A DNA stretch of 7,435 nt, taken from Desulfobacula sp. GTDB lineage: Bacteria > Desulfobacterota > Desulfobacteria > Desulfobacterales > Desulfobacteraceae. The number at the start of each line of letters is the position of its first letter. Position 1 is the first letter of the stretch. Under the pieces are notes generated by a model that searched no databases, was not told the DNA's origin, and was given only the letters and a program-made list of their open reading frames with translations. This document shows positions 1 through 5,613 of this stretch, piece by piece. The stretch lies in NCBI GenBank assembly GCA_018702715.1, contig JABIYQ010000156.1, positions 1 through 7,435 on the forward strand. The letters run 5' to 3'. A program made the position numbers and the translations under genes.

Positions 1-2
1 AA

Positions 3-110
3 ACATTAAATAAATACCGCAGCCAAATTCTGCGTGATGAAAGGGGAAAATATCAACTGAATTTTCCAAATGACCCGAGTCAAATAAAGGGAATATATCA
101 TGGTGGGTAG
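3..110 (+). CDS. Possible C-terminal tail of an unidentified protein, cut by the left window edge
   Basis: One plus-strand frame is open from the window edge to a TAG at 108-110 and would encode about 35 residues ending ...NFPNDPSQIKGIYHGG. The other two plus frames close within 13 bases. The composition, with mixed charged, aromatic and proline residues, looks protein-like, and the stop lies 11 bases inside the following PilZ gene, a common arrangement for co-transcribed neighbours. No domain is recognisable in so short a piece. An open frame of this length can arise by chance, so the call is tentative; the upstream sequence would settle it. Confidence 0.4.
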   Translation, partial: TLNKYRSQILRDERGKYQLNFPNDPSQIKGIYHGG

Positions 111-471
111 AAAAAGAACGACTGAAAGACGAAAAAGCAAGCGATACAAAGCTGCTGAAGGCGCATACGCAGCAATAAGCCCCAGTTCTCACAAGATAGG
201 GCAAATCACTGATATCAGCATGGACGGACTTGCTTTCAAATATATTGATACAAAAAATCAAACCCAGTCAGAAGAATCAATTTTTTTAAGCAGTATGGGA
301 TTTTATGTGGGTAATCTTCCATTTAAAACCATTTCAGATAATGAAGTCACAAACACACCCTCATTCAGCGCAATGGAGGTTAGAGAAAGACATGTGCAAT
401 TTATCGACTTAAGTTTTAAACAGCTTTTTGATCTGGATTGTTACCTTAAGAACAATGTTAGTCTAATGTAA
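100..471 (+). CDS. Short PilZ-domain protein, putative c-di-GMP receptor
   Basis: This 123-residue protein consists of little more than one PilZ domain. Both c-di-GMP-binding signatures are visible: an RxxxR motif (R11-K-S-K-R15) in a basic N-terminal tail and a D-x-S-x-x-G motif (D38-I-S-M-D-G43) at the start of the beta barrel, followed by LAFKY. There is no signal peptide, membrane segment or fused output domain, so it is a cytoplasmic single-domain protein that would act by binding a partner when c-di-GMP is present. The partner is not evident from the window. The start is supported by an AAAGGGA ribosome site (86-92) seven bases upstream. It slightly overlaps a possible upstream gene and ends at an intrinsic terminator, so it is probably the last gene of a plus-strand transcript. 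Retention of both motifs suggests that binding is intact, but this is inference. Confidence 0.82.
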   Translation: MVGRKRTTERRKSKRYKAAEGAYAAISPSSHKIGQITDISMDGLAFKYIDTKNQTQSEESIFLSSMGFYVGNLPFKTISDNEVTNTPSFSAMEVRERHVQFIDLSFKQLFDLDCYLKNNVSLM

Positions 472-487
472 AAAACCTGAATCTCAG

Positions 488-535
488 CATTTTGATGCAA
501 ACTAATCGATGCATTAGAAAATGTTTTATTTTTTT
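488..535 (+). terminator. Intrinsic terminator after the PilZ gene
   Basis: A hairpin begins 17 bases after the PilZ stop. Arm CATTTT-g-ATGCA (488-499) pairs with TGCAT-tag-AAAATG (510-523) across a ten-base loop, and a T-rich run (TTTTATTTTTTT, 524-535) follows directly. The stem is AT-rich with a small internal loop, but the position and T-tract fit Rho-independent termination of the plus-strand transcript. Confidence 0.7.
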
Positions 536-811
536 CATCCACCCCGGGTTTCGCTGCCTGGTGTGGTGTTTTTACTCCTGACATTGCTTAGAATTATTTT
601 ATCATGGGTATGGTTTGCCGTTCATTTAATGTAAGGGGTTGTTTAAAGACCTCTCCCAGGCTTTTTTCTGGTGGGGAAGAATTCAAACTTGTGGGCTTTG
701 TATACCCAAATTCAAAATGTCCGTATGAAAGGAACCTGGATTAAAAAATGATTTAATTACGATTTTTGAGGAAGTGCAACTTAAAAAGGCATGAAAGATA
801 AAAAAGAATGA

Positions 812-861
812 CAACCTTTGTCAAATCAGCATCATTTATTCTGAGAAGTGTTTGAAGGTTG
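812..861 (-). terminator. Bulged hairpin followed by a T-tract on the minus strand, possible terminator
   Basis: CAACCTT (812-818) pairs with AAGGTTG (855-861). After a three-base bulge the stem continues as CAAA-TCAG (822-829), pairing with CTGA (841-844) and TTTG (851-854), with a six-base bulge on the right arm. On the minus strand the hairpin is followed within six bases by a TTTTTT run, so it could act as an intrinsic terminator for the TRAP transcript about 100 bases after that gene's stop. Confidence 0.4.
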
Positions 862-875
862 AAATAAATCCTTTG

Positions 876-917
876 CCATTTACAAGAAATGCCAGTATTG
901 GCATTTCTTGTAAATGG
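876..917 (-). terminator. Perfect 19-bp hairpin downstream of the TRAP-receptor gene
   Basis: The arms 876-894 and 899-917 are exact reverse complements (19 of 19) with the four-base loop GTAT. The hairpin starts 46 bases past the TRAP-receptor stop. Neither side has a clean T-tract, so it may be a 3'-end stabilising structure, a bidirectional barrier between convergent genes, or the first half of a double terminator with the hairpin at 812-861. The pairing is certain; the function is inferred. Confidence 0.55.
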
Positions 918-963
918 AGCAAATATTTACTTTTGACTTAAGAGTTAGATGAAACCCAATGAT

Positions 964-1977
964 CTACAGGTTTTTCTCCAGACTGGCTTTTACAAAGTCT
1001 ACAATTTTTTTACCATCAAATCCTTTTTTATTCATCTTTTCAATATATTGATCAAAAACAGGGGCTATTGAATCTTTCCATTTCCCGGATTCTGCATCAC
1101 TGAGTTCAATTACTTCATGACCAAGGCTTTTAAAATATTCCAGGCCTATTTTGTCACTCTCATCCCATGCATTTCCATGTTTTACGATAAATTCCTGGTT
1201 GATTTGGCGAATAATTTTTTGAAGGTCTGATGGAATTGAATTCCACTTTTGTTTGTTCATAACCAAAAAGAAGGATGAAGTATAGGCTATTGCATGACTA
1301 TTAGTAACGTAATTGACAACTTCCCCCATTCGCCAGCCTTTGTTTACTTCCAAAGGATAAAGCGCACCCTCAATAATACCTTTTTGAAGACTTGCATATA
1401 CTTCCGGCATGGGCATTGAGACTGCTGTGCCACCAAGGGCTCTGACCACCTGTGCACTTGTGCCGTGTCCACGAAGTTTCATGCCCTTAAAATCATCCAT
1501 GCTTCTGACAGCTTTTCCTTTTGTATGAAGAATGCCTGCACCATGGGCATGAAGGAACATAACCTGTGTATCTGACAATTCCTTTGGTTTAAATTCATTA
1601 TAAAAATCGTTTACAACTTTGGTTGCCTGGACACCGCTTGAATAGCCTATCGGCAGATCAACTGCTTCCATAACTGGAAATCTTCCCCGGGTATAGGCAA
1701 ACAACGCCGTACCCAGATCGGAAACCCCTGTAACAACTCCATCATAAACCTGTTTTGACTTGGTAAGTGTCCCTCCTGGATAGTATTCAACCATGACTTT
1801 TCCATCCGTTCGCTTTTTAACTTCATCACACCATTGCTGAGCCAGAATGCTTTGAATATGGGAGGGTGGAAAAAAATTAGAATAGGTCAATTTAATGGGC
1901 TCGGCATGAAGAATAGAGGCTAAGAATAATACACATAGAGAAATGGGAATAATCCAAAAATACGTACTTTTTTTCAT
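964..1977 (-). CDS. TRAP transporter solute-binding protein, DctP family
   Basis: This 337-residue extracytoplasmic receptor belongs to a tripartite ATP-independent periplasmic (TRAP) transporter, which binds small organic acids in the periplasm and hands them to a DctQM membrane pair. A Sec signal peptide is clear: basic MKK, a hydrophobic stretch at about 7-22, and a likely cleavage after SILHA (residue 25). The mature protein starts with EPIKLTYSNFFPPSH, typical of DctP. Mid-protein the family pattern DDFKGMKLRGHG (161-172) is followed by LGGTAVSMPMPEVYASLQKG (181-200). R169 lies in the KLR motif where family members use an arginine to hold the ligand carboxylate (assignment by pattern, not alignment). 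Length is normal. The start has an AAGGAG site (1987-1992) nine bases upstream. No dctQ or dctM lies on either side, so this is an orphan receptor with its own promoter; its membrane partners must be elsewhere. The ligand is unknown; an organic acid used by the adjacent CoA-ligase cluster is a reasonable guess. Confidence 0.93.
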   Translation of the reverse strand: MKKSTYFWIIPISLCVLFLASILHAEPIKLTYSNFFPPSHIQSILAQQWCDEVKKRTDGKVMVEYYPGGTLTKSKQVYDGVVTGVSDLGTALFAYTRGRFPVMEAVDLPIGYSSGVQATKVVNDFYNEFKPKELSDTQVMFLHAHGAGILHTKGKAVRSMDDFKGMKLRGHGTSAQVVRALGGTAVSMPMPEVYASLQKGIIEGALYPLEVNKGWRMGEVVNYVTNSHAIAYTSSFFLVMNKQKWNSIPSDLQKIIRQINQEFIVKHGNAWDESDKIGLEYFKSLGHEVIELSDAESGKWKDSIAPVFDQYIEKMNKKGFDGKKIVDFVKASLEKNL

Positions 1978-2289
1978 TTTAATGATCTCCTTGGCTTAAA
2001 TTTATTATTACTTTTTAAAACAAACTACCTTATGTTGCCTCCTTTCACCTTTTTCAACATTTTTATAAAATAATTCAGATATCTTTTGGGAAAATTCCAA
2101 TAACTGAAAACACTTATCTAAGACTGGAATCCTTGTAAAAATTGACTTTAAAAATATTTGTTCTCTATAAAAAACGAGAGTTCTCATTATAAAATACTAC
2201 AAAATACCTGTCAACTTAAAATAATTATTGCAGACTCCAATTATTACCCCGGATAGAGTTGATTTCCCAGGCAATGGGGCATGAATTTT
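1978..2289 (-). other. Promoter and long leader region of the TRAP-receptor gene
   Basis: The 312 bases between the ferredoxin-subunit stop and the TRAP start hold a consensus promoter (2186-2214), AT-rich sequence just upstream of it, and a predicted leader of about 200 bases. In the leader are an imperfect inverted repeat (ATTCCA 2094-2099 with TGGAAT 2125-2130) and a 12-codon reading frame (2025-2060) containing a second ribosome-site-like sequence, AAAGGAGG (2038-2045). No convincing terminator for the upstream redox operon is visible here, so some readthrough into the TRAP gene is possible. Confidence 0.6.
2186..2214 (-). promoter_or_regulatory. Consensus sigma70 promoter for the TRAP-receptor gene
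   Basis: Read on the minus strand, TTGACA (2209-2214) is followed by exactly 17 bases and then TATAAT (2186-2191), a perfect match to both sigma70 boxes at optimal spacing. The sequence upstream of the -35 is A/T-rich and could serve as an UP element. Transcription would start near 2179, leaving a leader of about 200 bases. So strong a core promoter suggests either high constitutive expression or control by a repressor; a repeated GAGAAC element next to the -10 is a candidate operator. Confidence 0.75.
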
Positions 2290-2742
2290 TCAAGCCCTTT
2301 CTTGTATTACTCTTTCAGACAACTGCCTTGTATCCCCCACAAAAATACACTGTGTCGGACAGGCTTTGCTGCAGGCCGTTCTTTCACCCTTTTTAAGTTT
2401 ATCAACGCATAGATCACATTTTATAGCAAATTCTGTTTTTTCATCAAATTGCATGGCACCAAATGGGCATGATTCAACACAGGCCTGACATCCGATGCAC
2501 TCATCATTATTAATAAGCACGATACCATTTTCGTCTTTATAAATTGCCTCGGTGGGACACGCATCCCTGCAAGGAGCATTTGCACAATGGTGGCAAAATA
2601 TTGGAATAAAATCAGAACTATTTTCCAACACTTGAACCAATCTTGGCCCGACACCCAGCGAGTGCTCCTGTTTACATGCAACTTCACATGCATGGCATCC
2701 CATACAGTCTTCTTTAAAAAACATCAGTGATGTCTTTGCCAT
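2290..2742 (-). CDS. 4Fe-4S dicluster ferredoxin subunit of a molybdoenzyme (DmsB/NrfC/PsrB type)
   Basis: This 150-residue protein is the electron-transfer subunit for a DMSO-reductase-family enzyme. Its cysteines form the classic four-cluster arrangement: C13-x2-C16-x2-C19-x3-C23; C50-x2-C53-x4-C58-x3-C62-P; C82-x2-C85-x2-C88-x3-C92-P; and C109-x2-C112-x11-C124-x3-C128-P. That makes 16 ligands for four [4Fe-4S] clusters; C132 is extra. There is no Tat or Sec signal and no membrane segment, so it works in the cytoplasm, as its catalytic partner appears to. The start at 2742 is chosen over one nine codons earlier because an AAGGAGGAGA ribosome site lies at the right distance. It begins 17 bases after the DUF1566 stop and is the last gene of the redox set. 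No NrfD/PsrC-type membrane anchor follows, so electrons probably pass to or from a soluble carrier. Confidence 0.93.
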   Translation of the reverse strand: MAKTSLMFFKEDCMGCHACEVACKQEHSLGVGPRLVQVLENSSDFIPIFCHHCANAPCRDACPTEAIYKDENGIVLINNDECIGCQACVESCPFGAMQFDEKTEFAIKCDLCVDKLKKGERTACSKACPTQCIFVGDTRQLSERVIQERA

Positions 2743-2746
2743 CTTA

Positions 2747-2756
2747 TCTCCTCCTT
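2747..2756 (-). promoter_or_regulatory. Strong ribosome-binding site of the ferredoxin subunit
   Basis: AAGGAGGAGA on the minus strand, with GGAGG seven bases before the ATG at 2740-2742. It is close to the full anti-16S complement and fixes the start of the ferredoxin subunit; the earlier ATG at 2767-2769 has no such site. Confidence 0.85.
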
Positions 2757-2759
2757 GTT

Positions 2760-3173
2760 TTATCCCCAACTAAAACTATTTTCATTGGTTTTAGGTATCA
2801 ATTGTATTATCTCTTTTCGAACGCAACGAACCCTGTAGACGTTGGTTTTATAATAACTTAGCACATATGCACCATCTAACATTATTATCCATGCATTTTT
2901 AGTATTTGTCCCAAAGGTTGTTGATGACCAATAGGACAATTTATCTCTAAAGGGTATCTCCTCGCGCATGACAGGTCTGTATTTACTTCTGTCCAAAAAA
3001 CTTTCCATTTCTTTGATATTTGGAAACCTCCAGTCATGGTGACCACCTAATGTAAGAGAGCTGGCGTATTCAAACGCATCATACCAACTCATCTCTCCTG
3101 AAGGTTCAAGCTGCCATTCAAGACCGGTGAGATGATCCTGCCATGTTTGCCTTATTTCAGACAGGGCTGACAT
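2760..3173 (-). CDS. DUF1566 (Lcl C-terminal) domain protein within a molybdoenzyme operon
   Basis: This 137-residue protein is essentially one DUF1566 domain. Landmarks are D13-x2-TGLEW (13-20), W30-x2-A33, GGHHDWRFPN (43-52) with the acidic run IKEMESFLD, YWSST (81-85), and the closing VYRVRCVR (112-119). Most DUF1566 proteins I know of are secreted or lipid-anchored; this one has no signal peptide and should be cytoplasmic. The family has no established biochemical activity; a relation to the C-type-lectin/formylglycine-enzyme fold has been suggested and would make it a binding module. Its ATG lies 17 bases inside the end of the molybdoenzyme gene with no good ribosome site of its own, pointing to translational coupling, and the ferredoxin subunit follows 17 bases after its stop. 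Sitting between the two subunits, it may be a third subunit or an assembly factor (inference). The first 12 residues precede the domain. Confidence 0.85.
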   Translation of the reverse strand: MSALSEIRQTWQDHLTGLEWQLEPSGEMSWYDAFEYASSLTLGGHHDWRFPNIKEMESFLDRSKYRPVMREEIPFRDKLSYWSSTTFGTNTKNAWIIMLDGAYVLSYYKTNVYRVRCVRKEIIQLIPKTNENSFSWG

Positions 3174-5235
3174 TGCACAAACAATTTCTTAAATTCGTTG
3201 AACCTATTGCAGGATCAAGTGTTTCATAAGAATTATCCATGAGTATGTTAATATTTGATATATCCCAGCCATAACCCGGGGCTTCCATTTCCGGATACCA
3301 CCATCCATGCTCTGCAACGATAACACTGGGGTCAATTCCTTTATTAAACTTTGCCTTCTCTTTTATCTTACCTCTTGGTGATTCTATCCAGACCCAGTCC
3401 CCTTCTTTGATATTCTCTTTAGCTGCTGTATCTGGATGAATTTCAACAATGGGATCAGGCCTGATCTCTCTTAACCATGGCTGATTGCGATTTGCAGAAT
3501 GGAAAAAGGTGGGTGTTCGCAAACCAGCATTTAATATATAGGGAAATTTTTCTAGAAGTTCGGGTTTGGAGACAGGACTTTCAGGGAGCTCTGTATATTT
3601 TGGCAAGGGATCATATCCCCATTTCTCCAATACAGTAGAATACAACTCGACTTTACCTGTGGGAGTGGAAAAACCCCTTTCCTTATATTTATGGTAGACC
3701 ATTTCACCCTTAAGATAACCTTTAGTTTTAAACTCATCCCAGGTAAGTCCCGAAGGCTCCAACAGGTAGTCAAGAGAATCCTCCACCGTTGGCCACCATT
3801 CCTGGCCCATCTTTTTACCCAGTTCCATGAAAATCTTATGATCCTGCCAGCATTCCCCTATTTCAACACACTTTTGTCTTGCCACCACAAACCCATGCCG
3901 TTTCCAGTTGTCTGCAACATGGTCCTGCTCAAGCCAGGTTCCAGAGGGTAAGAATATATCAGCCAGCTCAGCAGTTGGCGTCAAAAAGAAATCCATGACG
4001 ACCAAAAAATCAAGCTTGCTTAAGGCTGCATATGCTTCCTTTGCATTCGCTCTTGTAATGACAGGGTTTGTTCCGCACAAAAGACCGGCTTTGAGCTGAT
4101 AGGGTTGGCTTGTTAAAATTGAATCCCAGGCCTTTTTGGGATTAATCAGGGCAACTCTTCCCCCAAGTTTAAACTGATCCCCTCCCAGCCTTTTGGCCAA
4201 TTGTTCTCTGGATAAATCCTTGTGTCTGGAAAACTCAGATACTGTTCGTGTTGGCGGGGTTACATAGAGGACATTTCCACCAGGAGCATCCAGATTACCT
4301 GTGGCAGCCATCAAGCCTGTGATAAGGCGGGTACAATCTGCACAATTATTTGTCTGCTCTGTTGGAACACCCCAATGGATACAGGCAGGCTTTGTCCTGG
4401 CATAAAGTCTTGCAGCTTTTCGGATAAGTTCTTTATCCACCCATGTTATTTCTTCTACCCTGTCAAGGGAAAACTCTTTTACTCTTTCTTTGAACTCATC
4501 CCAGCCATTGATATAATTCTCCACAAATTCCGGGTCATAGAGATCTTCATCAATGATGACATTTAAAAAACCCATTGCCAGGGCAGCGTCTGTTCCGGGT
4601 CGAAGCTGGAGCCACAGATCAGCCTTTTTAGCCACAAATCCTTTTCTGGGATCAATGCAGATAAGTTTTGACCCCTTTTTATAATTAGTCCAGAAATCCC
4701 CGCCTTTATATTCATCAGGATTGGTCCATTGTGGATTACACCCCCACATAATAATACATTTGGGTTCTCCCCTGTAGTCACAAATGGGTAATGAACCAAC
4801 AGTTATAAGCGTCGATGCAACCCTTGAAACATAACACATATGACCGGCAGTAAGGACATTGGGCGTTCCCAGCTGGTTGGCAAATCGATATAGATGACTT
4901 TCATAGTCTCTTCCAGTACCCTGGCCTACGACTATATGTTCAGCCCCATATTCATCTTTGACAGATTGAAATCTTGTCGCTATTTCGTCCAAAGCCTCAT
5001 CCCAGGTGATTCTTTGCCATTTACCATCAACCTTTTTCATGGGATGGGTCACCCTGTCAGGATGATAGGCCATCTGGGTCACGGCCAAACCCTTTGAGCA
5101 AAGTGTTCCATGGCTTATGGGAGAATCCGAATCCCCTTCTACCTTAATCACCTTACCGTTCTTTACATGGGCGATTACGCCACAGCCCCCATGACAACTT
5201 CTGCAAGCAGTTCTGATTTTTTTTACTTCACCCAT
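3157..5235 (-). CDS. Cytoplasmic molybdopterin oxidoreductase, DMSO-reductase family, acetylene-hydratase-like branch
   Basis: This 692-residue catalytic subunit should carry Mo or W bound by two pterin guanine dinucleotides. The N-terminal [4Fe-4S] motif is C11-x2-C14-x3-C18-x27-C46-S-K, followed by the usual HPDRVTHPMKKV and ITWDEALDEIA. C134, in the segment TAGHMCY, sits where acetylene hydratase and related enzymes place the cysteine metal ligand. Further family landmarks are IDPRKGFVAKKADLWLQLRP, PTAELADIFLPSGTWLEQD and a C-terminal dinucleotide-binding domain (roughly 570-690) containing AEHGWWYPE. Length and layout recall acetylene hydratase, but the catalytic Asp just after the second cluster cysteine is His15 here, which argues against that reaction. 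No twin-arginine signal is present, so the enzyme is cytoplasmic. I chose the start at 5235 rather than 5268 because of a GAAAGGAGAG site and because family similarity begins there. It is followed by overlapping DUF1566 and ferredoxin genes. The substrate is unknown; oxidation or reduction of a CoA-activated acid is possible from context. Confidence 0.93.
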   Translation of the reverse strand: MGEVKKIRTACRSCHGGCGVIAHVKNGKVIKVEGDSDSPISHGTLCSKGLAVTQMAYHPDRVTHPMKKVDGKWQRITWDEALDEIATRFQSVKDEYGAEHIVVGQGTGRDYESHLYRFANQLGTPNVLTAGHMCYVSRVASTLITVGSLPICDYRGEPKCIIMWGCNPQWTNPDEYKGGDFWTNYKKGSKLICIDPRKGFVAKKADLWLQLRPGTDAALAMGFLNVIIDEDLYDPEFVENYINGWDEFKERVKEFSLDRVEEITWVDKELIRKAARLYARTKPACIHWGVPTEQTNNCADCTRLITGLMAATGNLDAPGGNVLYVTPPTRTVSEFSRHKDLSREQLAKRLGGDQFKLGGRVALINPKKAWDSILTSQPYQLKAGLLCGTNPVITRANAKEAYAALSKLDFLVVMDFFLTPTAELADIFLPSGTWLEQDHVADNWKRHGFVVARQKCVEIGECWQDHKIFMELGKKMGQEWWPTVEDSLDYLLEPSGLTWDEFKTKGYLKGEMVYHKYKERGFSTPTGKVELYSTVLEKWGYDPLPKYTELPESPVSKPELLEKFPYILNAGLRTPTFFHSANRNQPWLREIRPDPIVEIHPDTAAKENIKEGDWVWIESPRGKIKEKAKFNKGIDPSVIVAEHGWWYPEMEAPGYGWDISNINILMDNSYETLDPAIGSTNLRNCLCNVSPV

Positions 5236-5240
5236 TTTTA

Positions 5241-5250
5241 CTCTCCTTTC
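5241..5250 (-). promoter_or_regulatory. Ribosome-binding site of the molybdoenzyme
   Basis: GAAAGGAGAG on the minus strand, with GGAG seven bases before the ATG at 5233-5235. It favours this start over the ATG at 5266-5268, which would add 11 basic, non-conserved residues ahead of the iron-sulfur motif and translate through this site. Confidence 0.75.
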
Positions 5251-5280
5251 CGATCTTAAGGACCGCAAATTTTATAAAGT

Positions 5281-5398
5281 AAACGAAATTGCTTGTCTTT
5301 TGGCCCATCTACTGCGTTGCATCAAAGGCCAAATAGGCCTGCTATTAAACCTTTAATGCGCCTTGTAGATGAACCAAAATCCTTCGCTATTTCAGTTT
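5281..5398 (-). repeat. Large imperfect palindrome between the ligase unit and the molybdoenzyme
   Basis: A 118-base inverted repeat is centred near 5339. On the minus strand it folds from an AAAC/GTTT and GAAAT/ATTTC base, through a 15-pair stem (5365-5379 with 5298-5312), an 11-pair stem and a 5-pair tip (AATAG/CTATT in plus-strand terms), to the loop CAGGC. Within those stems the differences between the arms are of the kind that become G-U pairs in minus-strand RNA, while they are C-A mismatches on the other strand. It may be a mobile palindromic repeat of the REP/MITE kind, a terminator or processing site, or a structured RNA. It splits the cluster in two, so it could set different expression levels for ligase and oxidoreductase. 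The pairing is read directly; the role is inferred. Confidence 0.7.
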
Positions 5399-5418
5399 AG
5401 TTTATTTCATCTGCAGTC

Positions 5419-5607
5419 CTAAGTTAAATCAGCCAGATCTGAAATTCCAAATCCCAGTGCGTGGGTAAAACTTTGGATACATAAAACATTTTTATCCACA
5501 ACCGGCATTGCCTGACCCAATTCTTTTATTTCAATAAGCAATAGTTCTATTTTCTCGATTCGCTTTTTCATTTCTTTAAAGCGGTTCATTGTATCATCAT
5601 TTTCCAT
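5419..5607 (-). CDS. Small coiled-coil protein of unknown function coupled to the CoA ligase gene
   Basis: This 62-residue protein starts six bases after the ligase stop codon and is read in the same direction. Residues 9-30 are charged and form a probable amphipathic helix or coiled coil with regularly spaced I, L and M (I17, I20, L23/L24, I27, L30). A segment follows, MPVVDKNVLCIQSFTHALGF (34-53), and the protein ends with GISDLADLT. No signal peptide, metal motif or known domain is visible. I do not recognise a named family. The start lacks a well-spaced ribosome site (a GGGGG run lies 14 bases upstream), which suggests translation coupled to the ligase; M7 is an alternative start. It may be a small partner or oligomerisation factor of the ligase or oxidoreductase, which is a guess from position only. 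Confidence 0.65.
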   Translation of the reverse strand: MENDDTMNRFKEMKKRIEKIELLLIEIKELGQAMPVVDKNVLCIQSFTHALGFGISDLADLT

Positions 5608-5613
5608 ACTTTT

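Larger units (their letters stand above)
472..963. other. Non-coding region between the convergent PilZ and TRAP-receptor genes
   Basis: This 492-base stretch lies between two gene 3' ends. It contains the PilZ terminator (488-535) and two hairpins close to the TRAP gene (812-861 and 876-917). The middle part (about 540-810) has no convincing gene. The best open frame there (604-744, 46 codons, plus strand) lacks a ribosome site and resembles no family I know. It could be decayed sequence, but I see no recognisable remnant of the missing TRAP membrane subunits. Confidence 0.6.

Noticed and set aside
604..744. A 46-codon plus-strand frame in the PilZ-TRAP intergenic region
   Set aside because: There is no ribosome site before the ATG, no recognisable motif, and the length is within chance expectation; kept only as a remark on the gap.
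3552..5097. Several open frames of 60-114 codons, in other frames of both strands, inside the molybdoenzyme gene
   Set aside because: All overlap the conserved oxidoreductase frame, lack plausible ribosome sites and show no protein-family features.
3157..5235. Naming the molybdoenzyme acetylene hydratase, phenylacetyl-CoA oxidoreductase (PadB) or thiosulfate reductase
   Set aside because: The hydratase aspartate is replaced by His15. The protein is shorter than PadB and has no PadD-like membrane anchor gene. The export signal and membrane anchor expected of PhsA/PsrA-type enzymes are absent.
5236..5268. A longer molybdoenzyme start that might add a twin-arginine signal
   Set aside because: The extra residues contain arginines but no Tat consensus and no hydrophobic segment follows. 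A good ribosome site supports the shorter start at 5235.
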